From contig JANWUV010000005.1 in assembly GCA_025057975.1 (NCBI GenBank), positions 62,001-126,000 on the forward strand: a stretch of DNA of 64,000 nt, given 5' to 3'. The DNA comes from Chloracidobacterium sp. Lineage in GTDB: Bacteria; Acidobacteriota; Blastocatellia; Chloracidobacteriales; Chloracidobacteriaceae. Positions 46,750 through 54,102 of the stretch are shown piece after piece. How positions within the stretch are numbered: position 1 is the first letter of the stretch; every line of letters begins with the position of its first letter. The position numbers and the translations under genes were made by a program. The notes below the pieces were generated by a model, which saw only the letters and a list, made by a program, of their open reading frames with translations, had not been told where the DNA came from and searched no databases.

Positions 46750-47892
46750 ATGGGCTTTGCAACGGATGTCATTCACGCAGGGCAACCGCCGGAACCGGCC
46801 ACCGGGGCCGTAGCCGTCCCGATTTACCAAACCTCAACCTACGTTCAGGAAGGACTTGGGCGGCACAAGGGTTATGAGTACGCCCGGACGCACAACCCGA
46901 CCCGCGCCGCGTTGGAAGCCAACGTCGCTGTGCTGGAAGGTGGGGTGGCTGGATTCGCCTTTGCGTCGGGGATGGCCGCCATTCACGCTGTGATGACGGC
47001 TTGTCTTCAGATGGGTGATCACGTGGTGGTGTCGGACAACACCTACGGTGGGACGTACCGCCTCTTTGAACGTGTTTTGAAGGATTTTGGGTTGACGTTT
47101 GATTACGTGGACGCCAGTGATATCGCGCAAGTTGAGGCGGCGCTCCGCCCCACAACGCGGATGGTGTTCCTTGAGACGCCGACCAATCCCGTTATGCGGT
47201 TGTGCGACATTGCCGCTGTCGCCCAAGCGGCCCGTCCGCGCGGTATTCATGTTGTTGTAGACAACACTTTCATGTCGCCCTACTTTCAACGACCGTTGGC
47301 GCTTGGAGCGAATATTGTTGTGCATTCAACGACGAAATACCTCAATGGCCACAGCGACAGCGTCGGGGGTGTGGTCGTGGTTACGGAACCGGAAACGGCT
47401 GAACGTTTGGCGTTTATCCAAAACGCCGCCGGCGCTATTTTGTCGCCGATGGACGCTTGGCTGACGCTGCGCGGCATTAAGACGCTCGTCGTACGGATGC
47501 AAGCCCATGACAGCAACGGTCGCGCCGTCGCCCGCTTCTTGCACGAGCATCCGCGCGTGGAACGAGTGTATTATCCGGGCTTGGCGGAGCACCCGCAGCA
47601 CGCGCTGGCCGCCCGGCAGATGTCTGGCTTCGGCGGTATGCTGGCGTTCGATGTGGGTAGCTTTGATGCAGCGCGACGAGTGCTTGAGTCTTTGAGGGTC
47701 TTTGCCCTGGCAGAGTCGTTGGGTGGCGTTGAGAGTCTGGCCTGTCATCCGGCGACTATGACGCATGCTGGCGTCCCGCCGGCTGAGCGCCGGCGCTTGG
47801 GCATTACGGACGGCCTTGTGCGGCTTTCCGTTGGCATTGAGGACATTCAAGACCTGTTGGCCGACCTCGACCACGCGCTGGCGCAGGTATAA
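46750..47892 (+). CDS. Cys/Met-metabolism PLP-dependent enzyme (cystathionine gamma-synthase/lyase type)
   Basis: 380 residues from ATG 46750 with GAGGAG 7 nt upstream; a longer frame overlaps the Trm112 gene. PLP fold I: YEYARTHNPTRAALEANVAV, AFASGMAAIHAVMTACLQMG, FLETPTNPVMRLCDI, VDNTFMSPYFQRPLALGANI, and HSTTKYLNGHSD with the PLP-binding Lys. The C-terminal ESLGGVESLACHPATMTHA and RLSVGIEDIQDLLADLDHAL complete the family. It could be MetB, a cystathionine gamma-lyase or an O-acetylhomoserine sulfhydrylase; these are hard to separate by eye. No other met genes are adjacent. Confidence 0.87.
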   Translation: MGFATDVIHAGQPPEPATGAVAVPIYQTSTYVQEGLGRHKGYEYARTHNPTRAALEANVAVLEGGVAGFAFASGMAAIHAVMTACLQMGDHVVVSDNTYGGTYRLFERVLKDFGLTFDYVDASDIAQVEAALRPTTRMVFLETPTNPVMRLCDIAAVAQAARPRGIHVVVDNTFMSPYFQRPLALGANIVVHSTTKYLNGHSDSVGGVVVVTEPETAERLAFIQNAAGAILSPMDAWLTLRGIKTLVVRMQAHDSNGRAVARFLHEHPRVERVYYPGLAEHPQHALAARQMSGFGGMLAFDVGSFDAARRVLESLRVFALAESLGGVESLACHPATMTHAGVPPAERRRLGITDGLVRLSVGIEDIQDLLADLDHALAQV

Positions 47893-48128
47893 CTCCCGAA
47901 AGCTATACATGCCGGGGTGGATTTACCCTGTAGGTTTGCATATACTGACGTGTTCATTCTTTCGAGCCACAATGTTGTGTTATGAACGACGAGGCGTCGT
48001 TCGCGAGCGCGAAGCCTCAACAAAGGTGGAATGGTCAGTGACTTGCGCCGGCGGACGCCGTTCTCAGCGTTGCTCCTGCAGCGGCGGCTCCCTACTTTTC
48101 AGCCCTGTGCGTCAAGGAGGTCGCTGCC

Positions 48129-48170
48129 ATGAACGATAACCGCTGCGCCACGGCTTGGCGTGAAGATTGA
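48129..48170 (+). CDS. Possible 13-residue leader peptide before the PP2C gene
   Basis: The strongest Shine-Dalgarno match in this region, AAGGAGG at 48114-48120, stands 8 nt before an ATG that opens a frame of 13 codons (MNDNRCATAWRED) and stop, ending 47 nt before the PP2C start. No amino-acid run typical of attenuators is visible. It may be a small translated leader, or a former gene start. The gap 47893-48217 has no other gene I can support. Confidence 0.35.
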   Translation: MNDNRCATAWRED

Positions 48171-48217
48171 AAGGCTTCTGTTAGGGGACAAAGCACGCCC
48201 CGCCACGTTATGATGCT

Positions 48218-49582
48218 ATGACCACTGCAACGACCGCCAACGGTGTGAGAAGAATCGAAGTCTATGCGATAACCGACGTTGGCGTGGTACGGCCACACAA
48301 CGAAGACAACTTCTTGATCGTCAACCTCAGTGACGGTCAAAGCTGGACTGCCGAGAATCAGCTCCCTGATCACCCGCTGGTGGTTGAACTGCGTCCAACA
48401 GATTATGGGGTTCTGCTGGCGGTTTCAGACGGGATGGGCGGCGCGCTTGCAGGCGAGGTAGCGAGCCATTTAGCGGTGACGCAAGTATGTGACAGCATGA
48501 TGCGTCTTCAGAAGGACGCCAAGTTCAAACGCTTCAAATTCCATGAACATCTTCGTTTTGCCATTGAGCGGGCCAACCTCTTCATCAACAGTCAAAGTCA
48601 GCGCAGTCCTGAGTACGCTGGCATGGGGGCAACATTCACCGGGGCTGGACTCAATGGAACAACGCTTTATCTAGCGCAAGTCGGCGACTCCCGCGCCTAT
48701 CTGTTCCGGCAAGGTCGGGGCATCCAAGTAACAACTGATCAATCACTCGTCGAGCAGCTCATTCAATCTGGGCACATTACCCGTGAGGAGGCCGAAACTC
48801 ATCCTTACAAAAACGTCATCCTCCAGGCTCTTGGCGCACTGCCGAGTGTGACTGTCACCGTGGATAGTCTTCCAGTATGTCGGGACGATGTGCTGTTACT
48901 GTGCAGCGACGGTCTCTCCGGTAAGCTCAACGAAAAGGATATGAGCGACATTCTTGAGGCAACGGACGGCGATTTGCGCCTAGCCTGCCAGCGGATGGTG
49001 GACCTCGCCAACGAGCGCGGCGGCGAGGACAACATCACCGTGATGCTTTTGCGTTTCACGGGAGACGGTTTCCCGGTGTACGGCGAAGTGGAAGGAGATG
49101 ACTGGATTACGCCGATTGAACGGGACCAAGAGCTGCCTGACCCGACGATGGACGGCAACTTTGGCGAGGAGCCAACCCAAGAGTTTCCCGACGGCTCGCC
49201 CACCATGGAACTGACCTCCGAAGGTGGACCGGTACAGGAGCCGACGCCCGCTGAGATGGCCATCACCGGCGGCCTCGGGTTGACACAGCAACTCCCTGCC
49301 GTTGGCGTCTTGCCGTCGTCACCAGCCGACCCACCGCCTACGAATGACGCACTACCTCCCACTGTCCAACCAACTGACGTGCCCGCCACTCAGTTCACAG
49401 TCGAGCTTCCGACTGACGACGGACTGCGTATGTACCGTCTAGTTGCGGCGACAATGCTTGTGATTCTTTCCATCTGCGCGCTCCTTTTGACCTTCATTCG
49501 CAGCCGGGCCGCTGGCCGGCCGGACGGACTCGACCCGCCGAACCTCGACCAGACACGGTTTGCTGCCCCTCCGTCGCGCTAA
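48218..49582 (+). CDS. PP2C-family Ser/Thr protein phosphatase with C-terminal membrane helix
   Basis: 454 residues. A PP2C domain (about residues 12-290) has the metal-binding acids: YAITDVGVVRPHNEDNFLIV, LAVSDGMGGALAGEVASHLA, GMGATFTGAGLNGTTLYLAQ, VGDSRAYLFRQGRG, LLCSDGLSG and GGEDNITVMLLRF. A low-complexity linker rich in Pro, Thr and Glu runs to about residue 400, then one membrane helix (YRLVAATMLVILSICALLLT) and a short basic tail. That layout resembles PstP-type phosphatases that counter Hanks-type kinases. No kinase gene is in the window. Confidence 0.88.
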   Translation: MTTATTANGVRRIEVYAITDVGVVRPHNEDNFLIVNLSDGQSWTAENQLPDHPLVVELRPTDYGVLLAVSDGMGGALAGEVASHLAVTQVCDSMMRLQKDAKFKRFKFHEHLRFAIERANLFINSQSQRSPEYAGMGATFTGAGLNGTTLYLAQVGDSRAYLFRQGRGIQVTTDQSLVEQLIQSGHITREEAETHPYKNVILQALGALPSVTVTVDSLPVCRDDVLLLCSDGLSGKLNEKDMSDILEATDGDLRLACQRMVDLANERGGEDNITVMLLRFTGDGFPVYGEVEGDDWITPIERDQELPDPTMDGNFGEEPTQEFPDGSPTMELTSEGGPVQEPTPAEMAITGGLGLTQQLPAVGVLPSSPADPPPTNDALPPTVQPTDVPATQFTVELPTDDGLRMYRLVAATMLVILSICALLLTFIRSRAAGRPDGLDPPNLDQTRFAAPPSR

Positions 49583-49603
49583 CTTCACACATTGCTGCAC
49601 GCA

Positions 49604-50788
49604 ATGTCCGCTGCCGCTTCCTCATTAGAACCCGCTTCAATCGAATTGACCATTGTCATGCCTTGCCTCAACGAGGCTGAAACGCTGGCGACCTGCATCC
49701 GCAAGGCGCAAGGGTTTTTGGAGCGATATGGGGTCGCCGGTGAGATTGTCGTCGGCGACAACGGCTCAACGGATGGTTCACAGGCTATTGCCGAACGCCT
49801 TGGGGCGCGCGTTGTCCATATCCCGACACGTGGCTACGGCGCAGCGCTGTACGGAGCGACACTTACCGCTCGCGGTCGCTACGTCATCATGGGCGATTCC
49901 GACGACAGCTATGATTTTTCAAACCTGATGCCGTTCCTCGAAAAGCTCCGCGCCGGTTACGACTTAGTGATGGGCAATCGCTTCAAGGGCGGCATCCAGC
50001 CCGGCGCAATGCCTTGGAAAAACCGTTACATCGGCAACCCAGTGCTGACCGGCATTGGGCGTCTACTCTTTCGCTGTCCGGTCGGCGACTTCCACTGCGG
50101 GCTACGCGGCTACTCGCTGGAAGCCTTCAAGAAGATGGATTTGCGAACGACCGGCATGGAGTTCGCTTCCGAAATGGTTATCAAGGCGACGCTGATGGGC
50201 ATGCGTATCGCCGAAGTGCCGACGACGCTTGCTCCCGACGGACGTTCCCGCCCGCCGCACTTGCGTCCATGGCGCGACGGCTGGCGACACTTGCGCTTCA
50301 TGCTGCTGTACAGCCCGCGCTGGCTTTTTCTCTATCCGGGATTAGCGCTGATGTTGCTCGGTCTGGCCGTCGGGGTCTGGTTGCTGCCCGGCCCGCAGCG
50401 CGTTGCGGGTGTGGTCTTTGACGTTCACACGTTGCTTTATGCGGCGTTGGCTGTCCTGATTGGTTTTCAGTGTGTGACGTTTGCGCTGCTAGCCAAAGTG
50501 TTCGCCGTCAATGAAGGACTGTTGCCGGAAGACCCGCGTCTGACGCAGCTGTTCAAATACATCACGCTGGAAATCGGCTTGATCCTTGGCGGGTTGCTCA
50601 CGGTCGGCGGGTTGGTCGGGTCGGTGACGGCTGTCGCCTCGTGGAATGAGGTCGCTTATGGGCCGCTGGACGCCGGCCGCACATTACGCTTGGTCATCCC
50701 ATCTGTCCTCTGCCTGATGCTGGGATGTGAAACCATCCTTGCTAGCCTGTTTCTGAGCATCCTTGGCTTGCGCATACGGCGCATGTAG
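49604..50788 (+). CDS. Family 2 glycosyltransferase with C-terminal membrane domain
   Basis: 394 residues from ATG 49604 (a TTG four codons earlier is also open). GT2 domain: TIVMPCLNEAETLATCIRKA, IVVGDNGSTDGSQAIAERLG, the DxD-like GDSDDSYDFSNLMPFLEKL, and GNRFKGGIQPGAMPWKNRYI. Four hydrophobic helices follow from about residue 235 (LFLYPGLALMLLGLAVGVWL onwards). This is the dolichyl-phosphate mannosyltransferase-like group, using a nucleotide sugar and a lipid carrier at the membrane. Sugar and acceptor are unknown. A methyltransferase gene follows 14 nt later. Confidence 0.85.
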   Translation: MSAAASSLEPASIELTIVMPCLNEAETLATCIRKAQGFLERYGVAGEIVVGDNGSTDGSQAIAERLGARVVHIPTRGYGAALYGATLTARGRYVIMGDSDDSYDFSNLMPFLEKLRAGYDLVMGNRFKGGIQPGAMPWKNRYIGNPVLTGIGRLLFRCPVGDFHCGLRGYSLEAFKKMDLRTTGMEFASEMVIKATLMGMRIAEVPTTLAPDGRSRPPHLRPWRDGWRHLRFMLLYSPRWLFLYPGLALMLLGLAVGVWLLPGPQRVAGVVFDVHTLLYAALAVLIGFQCVTFALLAKVFAVNEGLLPEDPRLTQLFKYITLEIGLILGGLLTVGGLVGSVTAVASWNEVAYGPLDAGRTLRLVIPSVLCLMLGCETILASLFLSILGLRIRRM

Positions 50789-50802
50789 GCGGCGGCTGTC
50801 GT

Positions 50803-51351
50803 ATGAAACCGCTTGACTACTACCTGCAAAGTTGGCGGATTGCCGTTGTACGCCCACATCTGACGCCGACCGACCGCATTCTCGACATCGGCGCGTTTGA
50901 CGGCGCGCTGGCGCGCAAGGTGCGCGATTTCAGGACCTACGTTGGGATTGACCCGGAAGCCGACCCGACGCGGTCCACAGCGCGCATGCGGTTTATCCGT
51001 GGGCGCTTCCCGGACGACCTGCCGCCGCCGGATGAGCCATTCGACGCCGTGACGCTGCTGGCGCTGCTGGAACACATCCCCGACGCCGAACTCGACGCCT
51101 TTGCACGCGCTTGCGCCGCCGTCCTGCGCCCCGGCGGGCGGCTGCTGATCACCGTGCCCCACCCATTTGTTGACCGGATTCTCGATGTTCTGATGGCGTT
51201 GCGTCTGCTCGACGGTATGGAAACGGACGCGCACCATGGTTTTGACGTGGCGCGCACCCGCGAGATTTTTGAAAGCGCCGGCTTTGAACTCACCGTGCAT
51301 CGTCGCTTTCAGCTTGGTCTCAACAACTTCTTTGCTTTCCGCAAACGCTGA
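50803..51351 (+). CDS. Class I SAM-dependent methyltransferase
   Basis: 182 residues. The SAM-binding signature ILDIGAFDGALARKVRDF, the acidic strand GIDPEADPTR, LLEHIPDAELDAFARACAAV and RPGGRLLITVPHPFVDRIL match the methyltransferase-11 fold. Its small size and its position 14 nt after the GT2 gene suggest that it acts on the same glycolipid or polymer, but no substrate can be read from the sequence. Length is typical for a stand-alone domain. Confidence 0.8.
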   Translation: MKPLDYYLQSWRIAVVRPHLTPTDRILDIGAFDGALARKVRDFRTYVGIDPEADPTRSTARMRFIRGRFPDDLPPPDEPFDAVTLLALLEHIPDAELDAFARACAAVLRPGGRLLITVPHPFVDRILDVLMALRLLDGMETDAHHGFDVARTREIFESAGFELTVHRRFQLGLNNFFAFRKR

Positions 51352-51451
51352 AGCCGCGTTCGCCAGTCGGATTTTTCCATCGTGAATCGGCGCAGCGCGA
51401 TATAGGCTGGGACTAACTGCTTTTGTGATTTTATGGCCTGTTGATGTGTTC

Positions 51452-52408
51452 ATGAATCCAACCATTCCCACCACTCGCCTTGACGCCGACCTGATTATCG
51501 GCTCGCGCGGCAGCGCGCTTGCACTCTGGCAAGCCGAATGGGTCAAAGCGCAACTGGAGCAAGCTGTACCAACACGCCGCGTCGCCATTCAGATCATCAA
51601 GACCACCGGCGACGCGATTCTTGACGCGCCGCTTTCGAAGATCGGCGGTAAAGGCGTTTTCACCAAGGAAATCGAAGAAGCCCTGTTGGCTGGCGTTGTG
51701 GATCTGGCCGTCCACAGTTTGAAGGACTTACCAACCCGTTTACCCGAAGGTTTGATGCTGGGTTGCGTGACACGGCGGGAGGATGTCCGCGATGCGCTAG
51801 TGGCTCGCGAAGGGATTCAGTCGCTAGACGATCTACCACCCAACTCGGTCGTCGGCACCAGCAGCCTGCGCCGTCAGGCGCAGCTCCTAGCCCGGCGGCC
51901 CGACCTGCGGCTGGTTGACCTGCGCGGCAATGTCGGCACGCGCCTTCAGCGTCTTGATGAGGGGCGCTATGACGCCGTCATTCTAGCATCGGCCGGACTA
52001 GTACGGCTGGGTTTCGAGTCGCGCATCGTACAGCGCCTGTCGACCGATGTTATGCTGCCAGCTGTTGGGCAGGGCGCGTTGGGCATCGAGATTCGGGAAG
52101 AGGATGTCGCTACCCGCGAAGCAGTGCAGGTCCTTGCCCACCACTCGACTTGGCGGGCGTGTGAAGCCGAGCGCGCCTTCCTACATGGCCTTGGCGGCGG
52201 ATGTCAGGTCCCTATCGCGGCGCACGCTGTGGTAGATAACGAAGGCCGTCTGCGTTTGCGCGGTCTGGTGGCGCGAATAGATGGAACGCGCCTTGTGCAA
52301 GATGAACTGACCGGCGATGCCCGCTTCGCTGAAGATATCGGCCGGGAACTAGCTGAGCGTGTTCTGCAGCAGGGCGCAGCCGAGCTGTTGAATGAACTGA
52401 GCGCCTGA
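51452..52408 (+). CDS. hemC: Porphobilinogen deaminase HemC
   Basis: 318 residues from ATG 51452; a GTG nine codons earlier is also possible. Joins four porphobilinogens into hydroxymethylbilane for tetrapyrroles. Seen: IIGSRGSALALWQAEWVKAQ, DLAVHSLKDLPTRLPEGL, VVGTSSLRRQAQLLARRPDL, RGNVGTRLQRLDEG and the dipyrromethane-cofactor cysteine in GLGGGCQVPIAAHA. Further hem or pigment genes are absent from the window. Confidence 0.95.
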   Translation: MNPTIPTTRLDADLIIGSRGSALALWQAEWVKAQLEQAVPTRRVAIQIIKTTGDAILDAPLSKIGGKGVFTKEIEEALLAGVVDLAVHSLKDLPTRLPEGLMLGCVTRREDVRDALVAREGIQSLDDLPPNSVVGTSSLRRQAQLLARRPDLRLVDLRGNVGTRLQRLDEGRYDAVILASAGLVRLGFESRIVQRLSTDVMLPAVGQGALGIEIREEDVATREAVQVLAHHSTWRACEAERAFLHGLGGGCQVPIAAHAVVDNEGRLRLRGLVARIDGTRLVQDELTGDARFAEDIGRELAERVLQQGAAELLNELSA

Positions 52409-52545
52409 GACCCCCTTTCCGGTCTTTCACTGTGCGTGTGCCTAGGCTGCTCGTCCGGCAGGCGCTTGACGGATTCGCCTCCCCTTTCCCACGATACGGC
52501 GCACAGGCGCAACGCCTGTCCTGTTTATTAAGGAGAGTTGGTCTC

Positions 52546-53154
52546 ATGCTGGAGCACTGTTGCCAAGTTTACCGCCAAGTCCGCCGAATGAGCGGACTGC
52601 TCGGCGCATCCCTTGTCTTGTCGGCTATGATCGGTTTCGCCCAAGAGGGGACGCCTGCACCAAAACCGGCCAAGGTCAAGCCGGCGAAAAAGCGTGCCAG
52701 AACAGCGCCAAATGCGGACGGAAGTACGCCTCCACCAGCTAACTTAGCCGACCTGCCGCTGGGGGTGCAGGACAATCTAACCGAAGCCAAACGCCTTCAA
52801 GAGCGATATCGACGTGAAGAAGCCGCCCGGCGACGAGCCGAGGCGGAAGCGCGCCGGAAGGGGTTGCCATGGCCGCCGCCGGAGGAAACCAGCCCGGAAA
52901 GCCTACCGCCCGCCCCATCCACTCCTGATACGCCGCCGCCCCCACAGCCGGCCGTCTCACAACCGGCACCACCGTTGGAATACAACCCGCCGCCAGCCGC
53001 CCCGCCGGTCGAAACTCAGGCAACAACCTCTCAAAGTGGGAACAACCCTCAGAATCCGGCGGGACCTCCGCCTTCTCCACCCGCCGACGGTAGAACCGTC
53101 ATTCGGACATGGCCGTCGTCCAAAAAACCAGCCAAGCCGATGCCGCCGCAATAA
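52546..53154 (+). CDS. Exported proline-rich protein with DLPLGVQ motif (paralogue 1)
   Basis: 202 residues from ATG 52546, preceded by AAGGAG. Signal-like segment MSGLLGASLVLSAMIGFAQE, then a basic Lys/Pro region, then ADLPLGVQDNLTEAKRLQER and a charged helix (RREEAARRRAEAEARRKG). The last ~90 residues are almost wholly Pro/Thr/Gln (PSTPDTPPPPQPAVSQPAPP). No enzyme motif is visible. The gene 145 nt downstream encodes a second protein with the same DLPxGVQ...AKRxQE block and similar layout. Probably periplasmic or surface-exposed. Family and function unknown to me. Confidence 0.7.
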   Translation: MLEHCCQVYRQVRRMSGLLGASLVLSAMIGFAQEGTPAPKPAKVKPAKKRARTAPNADGSTPPPANLADLPLGVQDNLTEAKRLQERYRREEAARRRAEAEARRKGLPWPPPEETSPESLPPAPSTPDTPPPPQPAVSQPAPPLEYNPPPAAPPVETQATTSQSGNNPQNPAGPPPSPPADGRTVIRTWPSSKKPAKPMPPQ

Positions 53155-53299
53155 GGCAAGTCACGCAAATTTTTCTACCTCTGCGCCTAAGCAACACGGT
53201 GGAAACACGCGGTGCGTACAATGTAGGCGAACCGTTTCCTGAGGACTGCACCCGCACAACACCACTGCTCAACGAGCTGACTGGAAAGGAAGGACGATA

Positions 53300-54034
53300 A
53301 TGAGTCGGAAGTACAACATCGTTGGCTTGGCGCTAGGGACGCTAGTTGCTCTTGCTCCTGCAACCACTTACGGGCAGGGCGCAAAACCCAAACCACAGGT
53401 GCGTCAGAAGTCCACTATGCGCAGCGCTGCGGCATCCGGCGCGATGCAAACAACGACCATAGACACGTCGGACCTGCCGATTGGTGTGCAGCAGGGGTTG
53501 GCCGACGCCAAACGCTATCAAGAGATGCAGCAGCGCGCCGGAAAGCAAGGGCAGGCATCGCCGCCGCTGCCGTACACGCCACATACCCCGTTCATCATCG
53601 CGCCAGCGACCGGCACCGGCGTCCCAACGTACACGACGCCCACGCCTGGCGTCCCATACGCTGCACCAGGTGGACCGGCAACAGCACCGTATCCGCCGTT
53701 CTGGCCTGTTCTGCCATCCGGCGGCTACGCACCGGCGGAGACACCGCCGCCCGCCTATGGGCTTCAATCGCCGCTGACTTCTCCGGTGCAACCGAACTTT
53801 ACCTTCGGGCAAACGCCGCCTCCGCCGCCAGCGCGGCAAATGTCTCCAGCAATGCGGCAGCTGCAGCAGTTGCAAGAATACCTAGACTACATTAACGGAA
53901 TCTCGATTGACACCCCACCCAACATTGGCCCGGTAACGCTGCCGAGCGCTCCAGAGATGCCGTCGGGTGGTGCAATTCAAATGTCCGTTCCGGCGTCAGG
54001 CGGTGGCGGACTGACGCTAAGTGGGCGTCCATAG
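53300..54034 (+). CDS. Exported proline-rich protein with DLPIGVQ motif (paralogue 2)
   Basis: 244 residues, ATG preceded by AAGGAAGGA. Signal peptide IVGLALGTLVALAPATTYGQ, then a region ending SDLPIGVQQGLADAKRYQEM, where the core DLPIGVQxxLxxAKRxQE matches the first paralogue. A long Pro/Thr/Tyr-rich stretch follows (FIIAPATGTGVPTYTTPTPG; PPFWPVLPSGGYAPAETPPP) and a helix SPAMRQLQQLQEYLDYING. The tail is Gly/Ser-rich. No cysteine, enzyme motif or membrane anchor beyond the signal is seen. Together with its neighbour it looks like a lineage-specific exported pair beside a large secreted protease. Confidence 0.68.
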   Translation: MSRKYNIVGLALGTLVALAPATTYGQGAKPKPQVRQKSTMRSAAASGAMQTTTIDTSDLPIGVQQGLADAKRYQEMQQRAGKQGQASPPLPYTPHTPFIIAPATGTGVPTYTTPTPGVPYAAPGGPATAPYPPFWPVLPSGGYAPAETPPPAYGLQSPLTSPVQPNFTFGQTPPPPPARQMSPAMRQLQQLQEYLDYINGISIDTPPNIGPVTLPSAPEMPSGGAIQMSVPASGGGGLTLSGRP

Positions 54035-54102
54035 CCGGCGCTCAAGGCCGAATGCCGGCTAGCAAGCGCCACTAGGCCACCAGCCTACGTCTCCTGAGGA
54101 AT

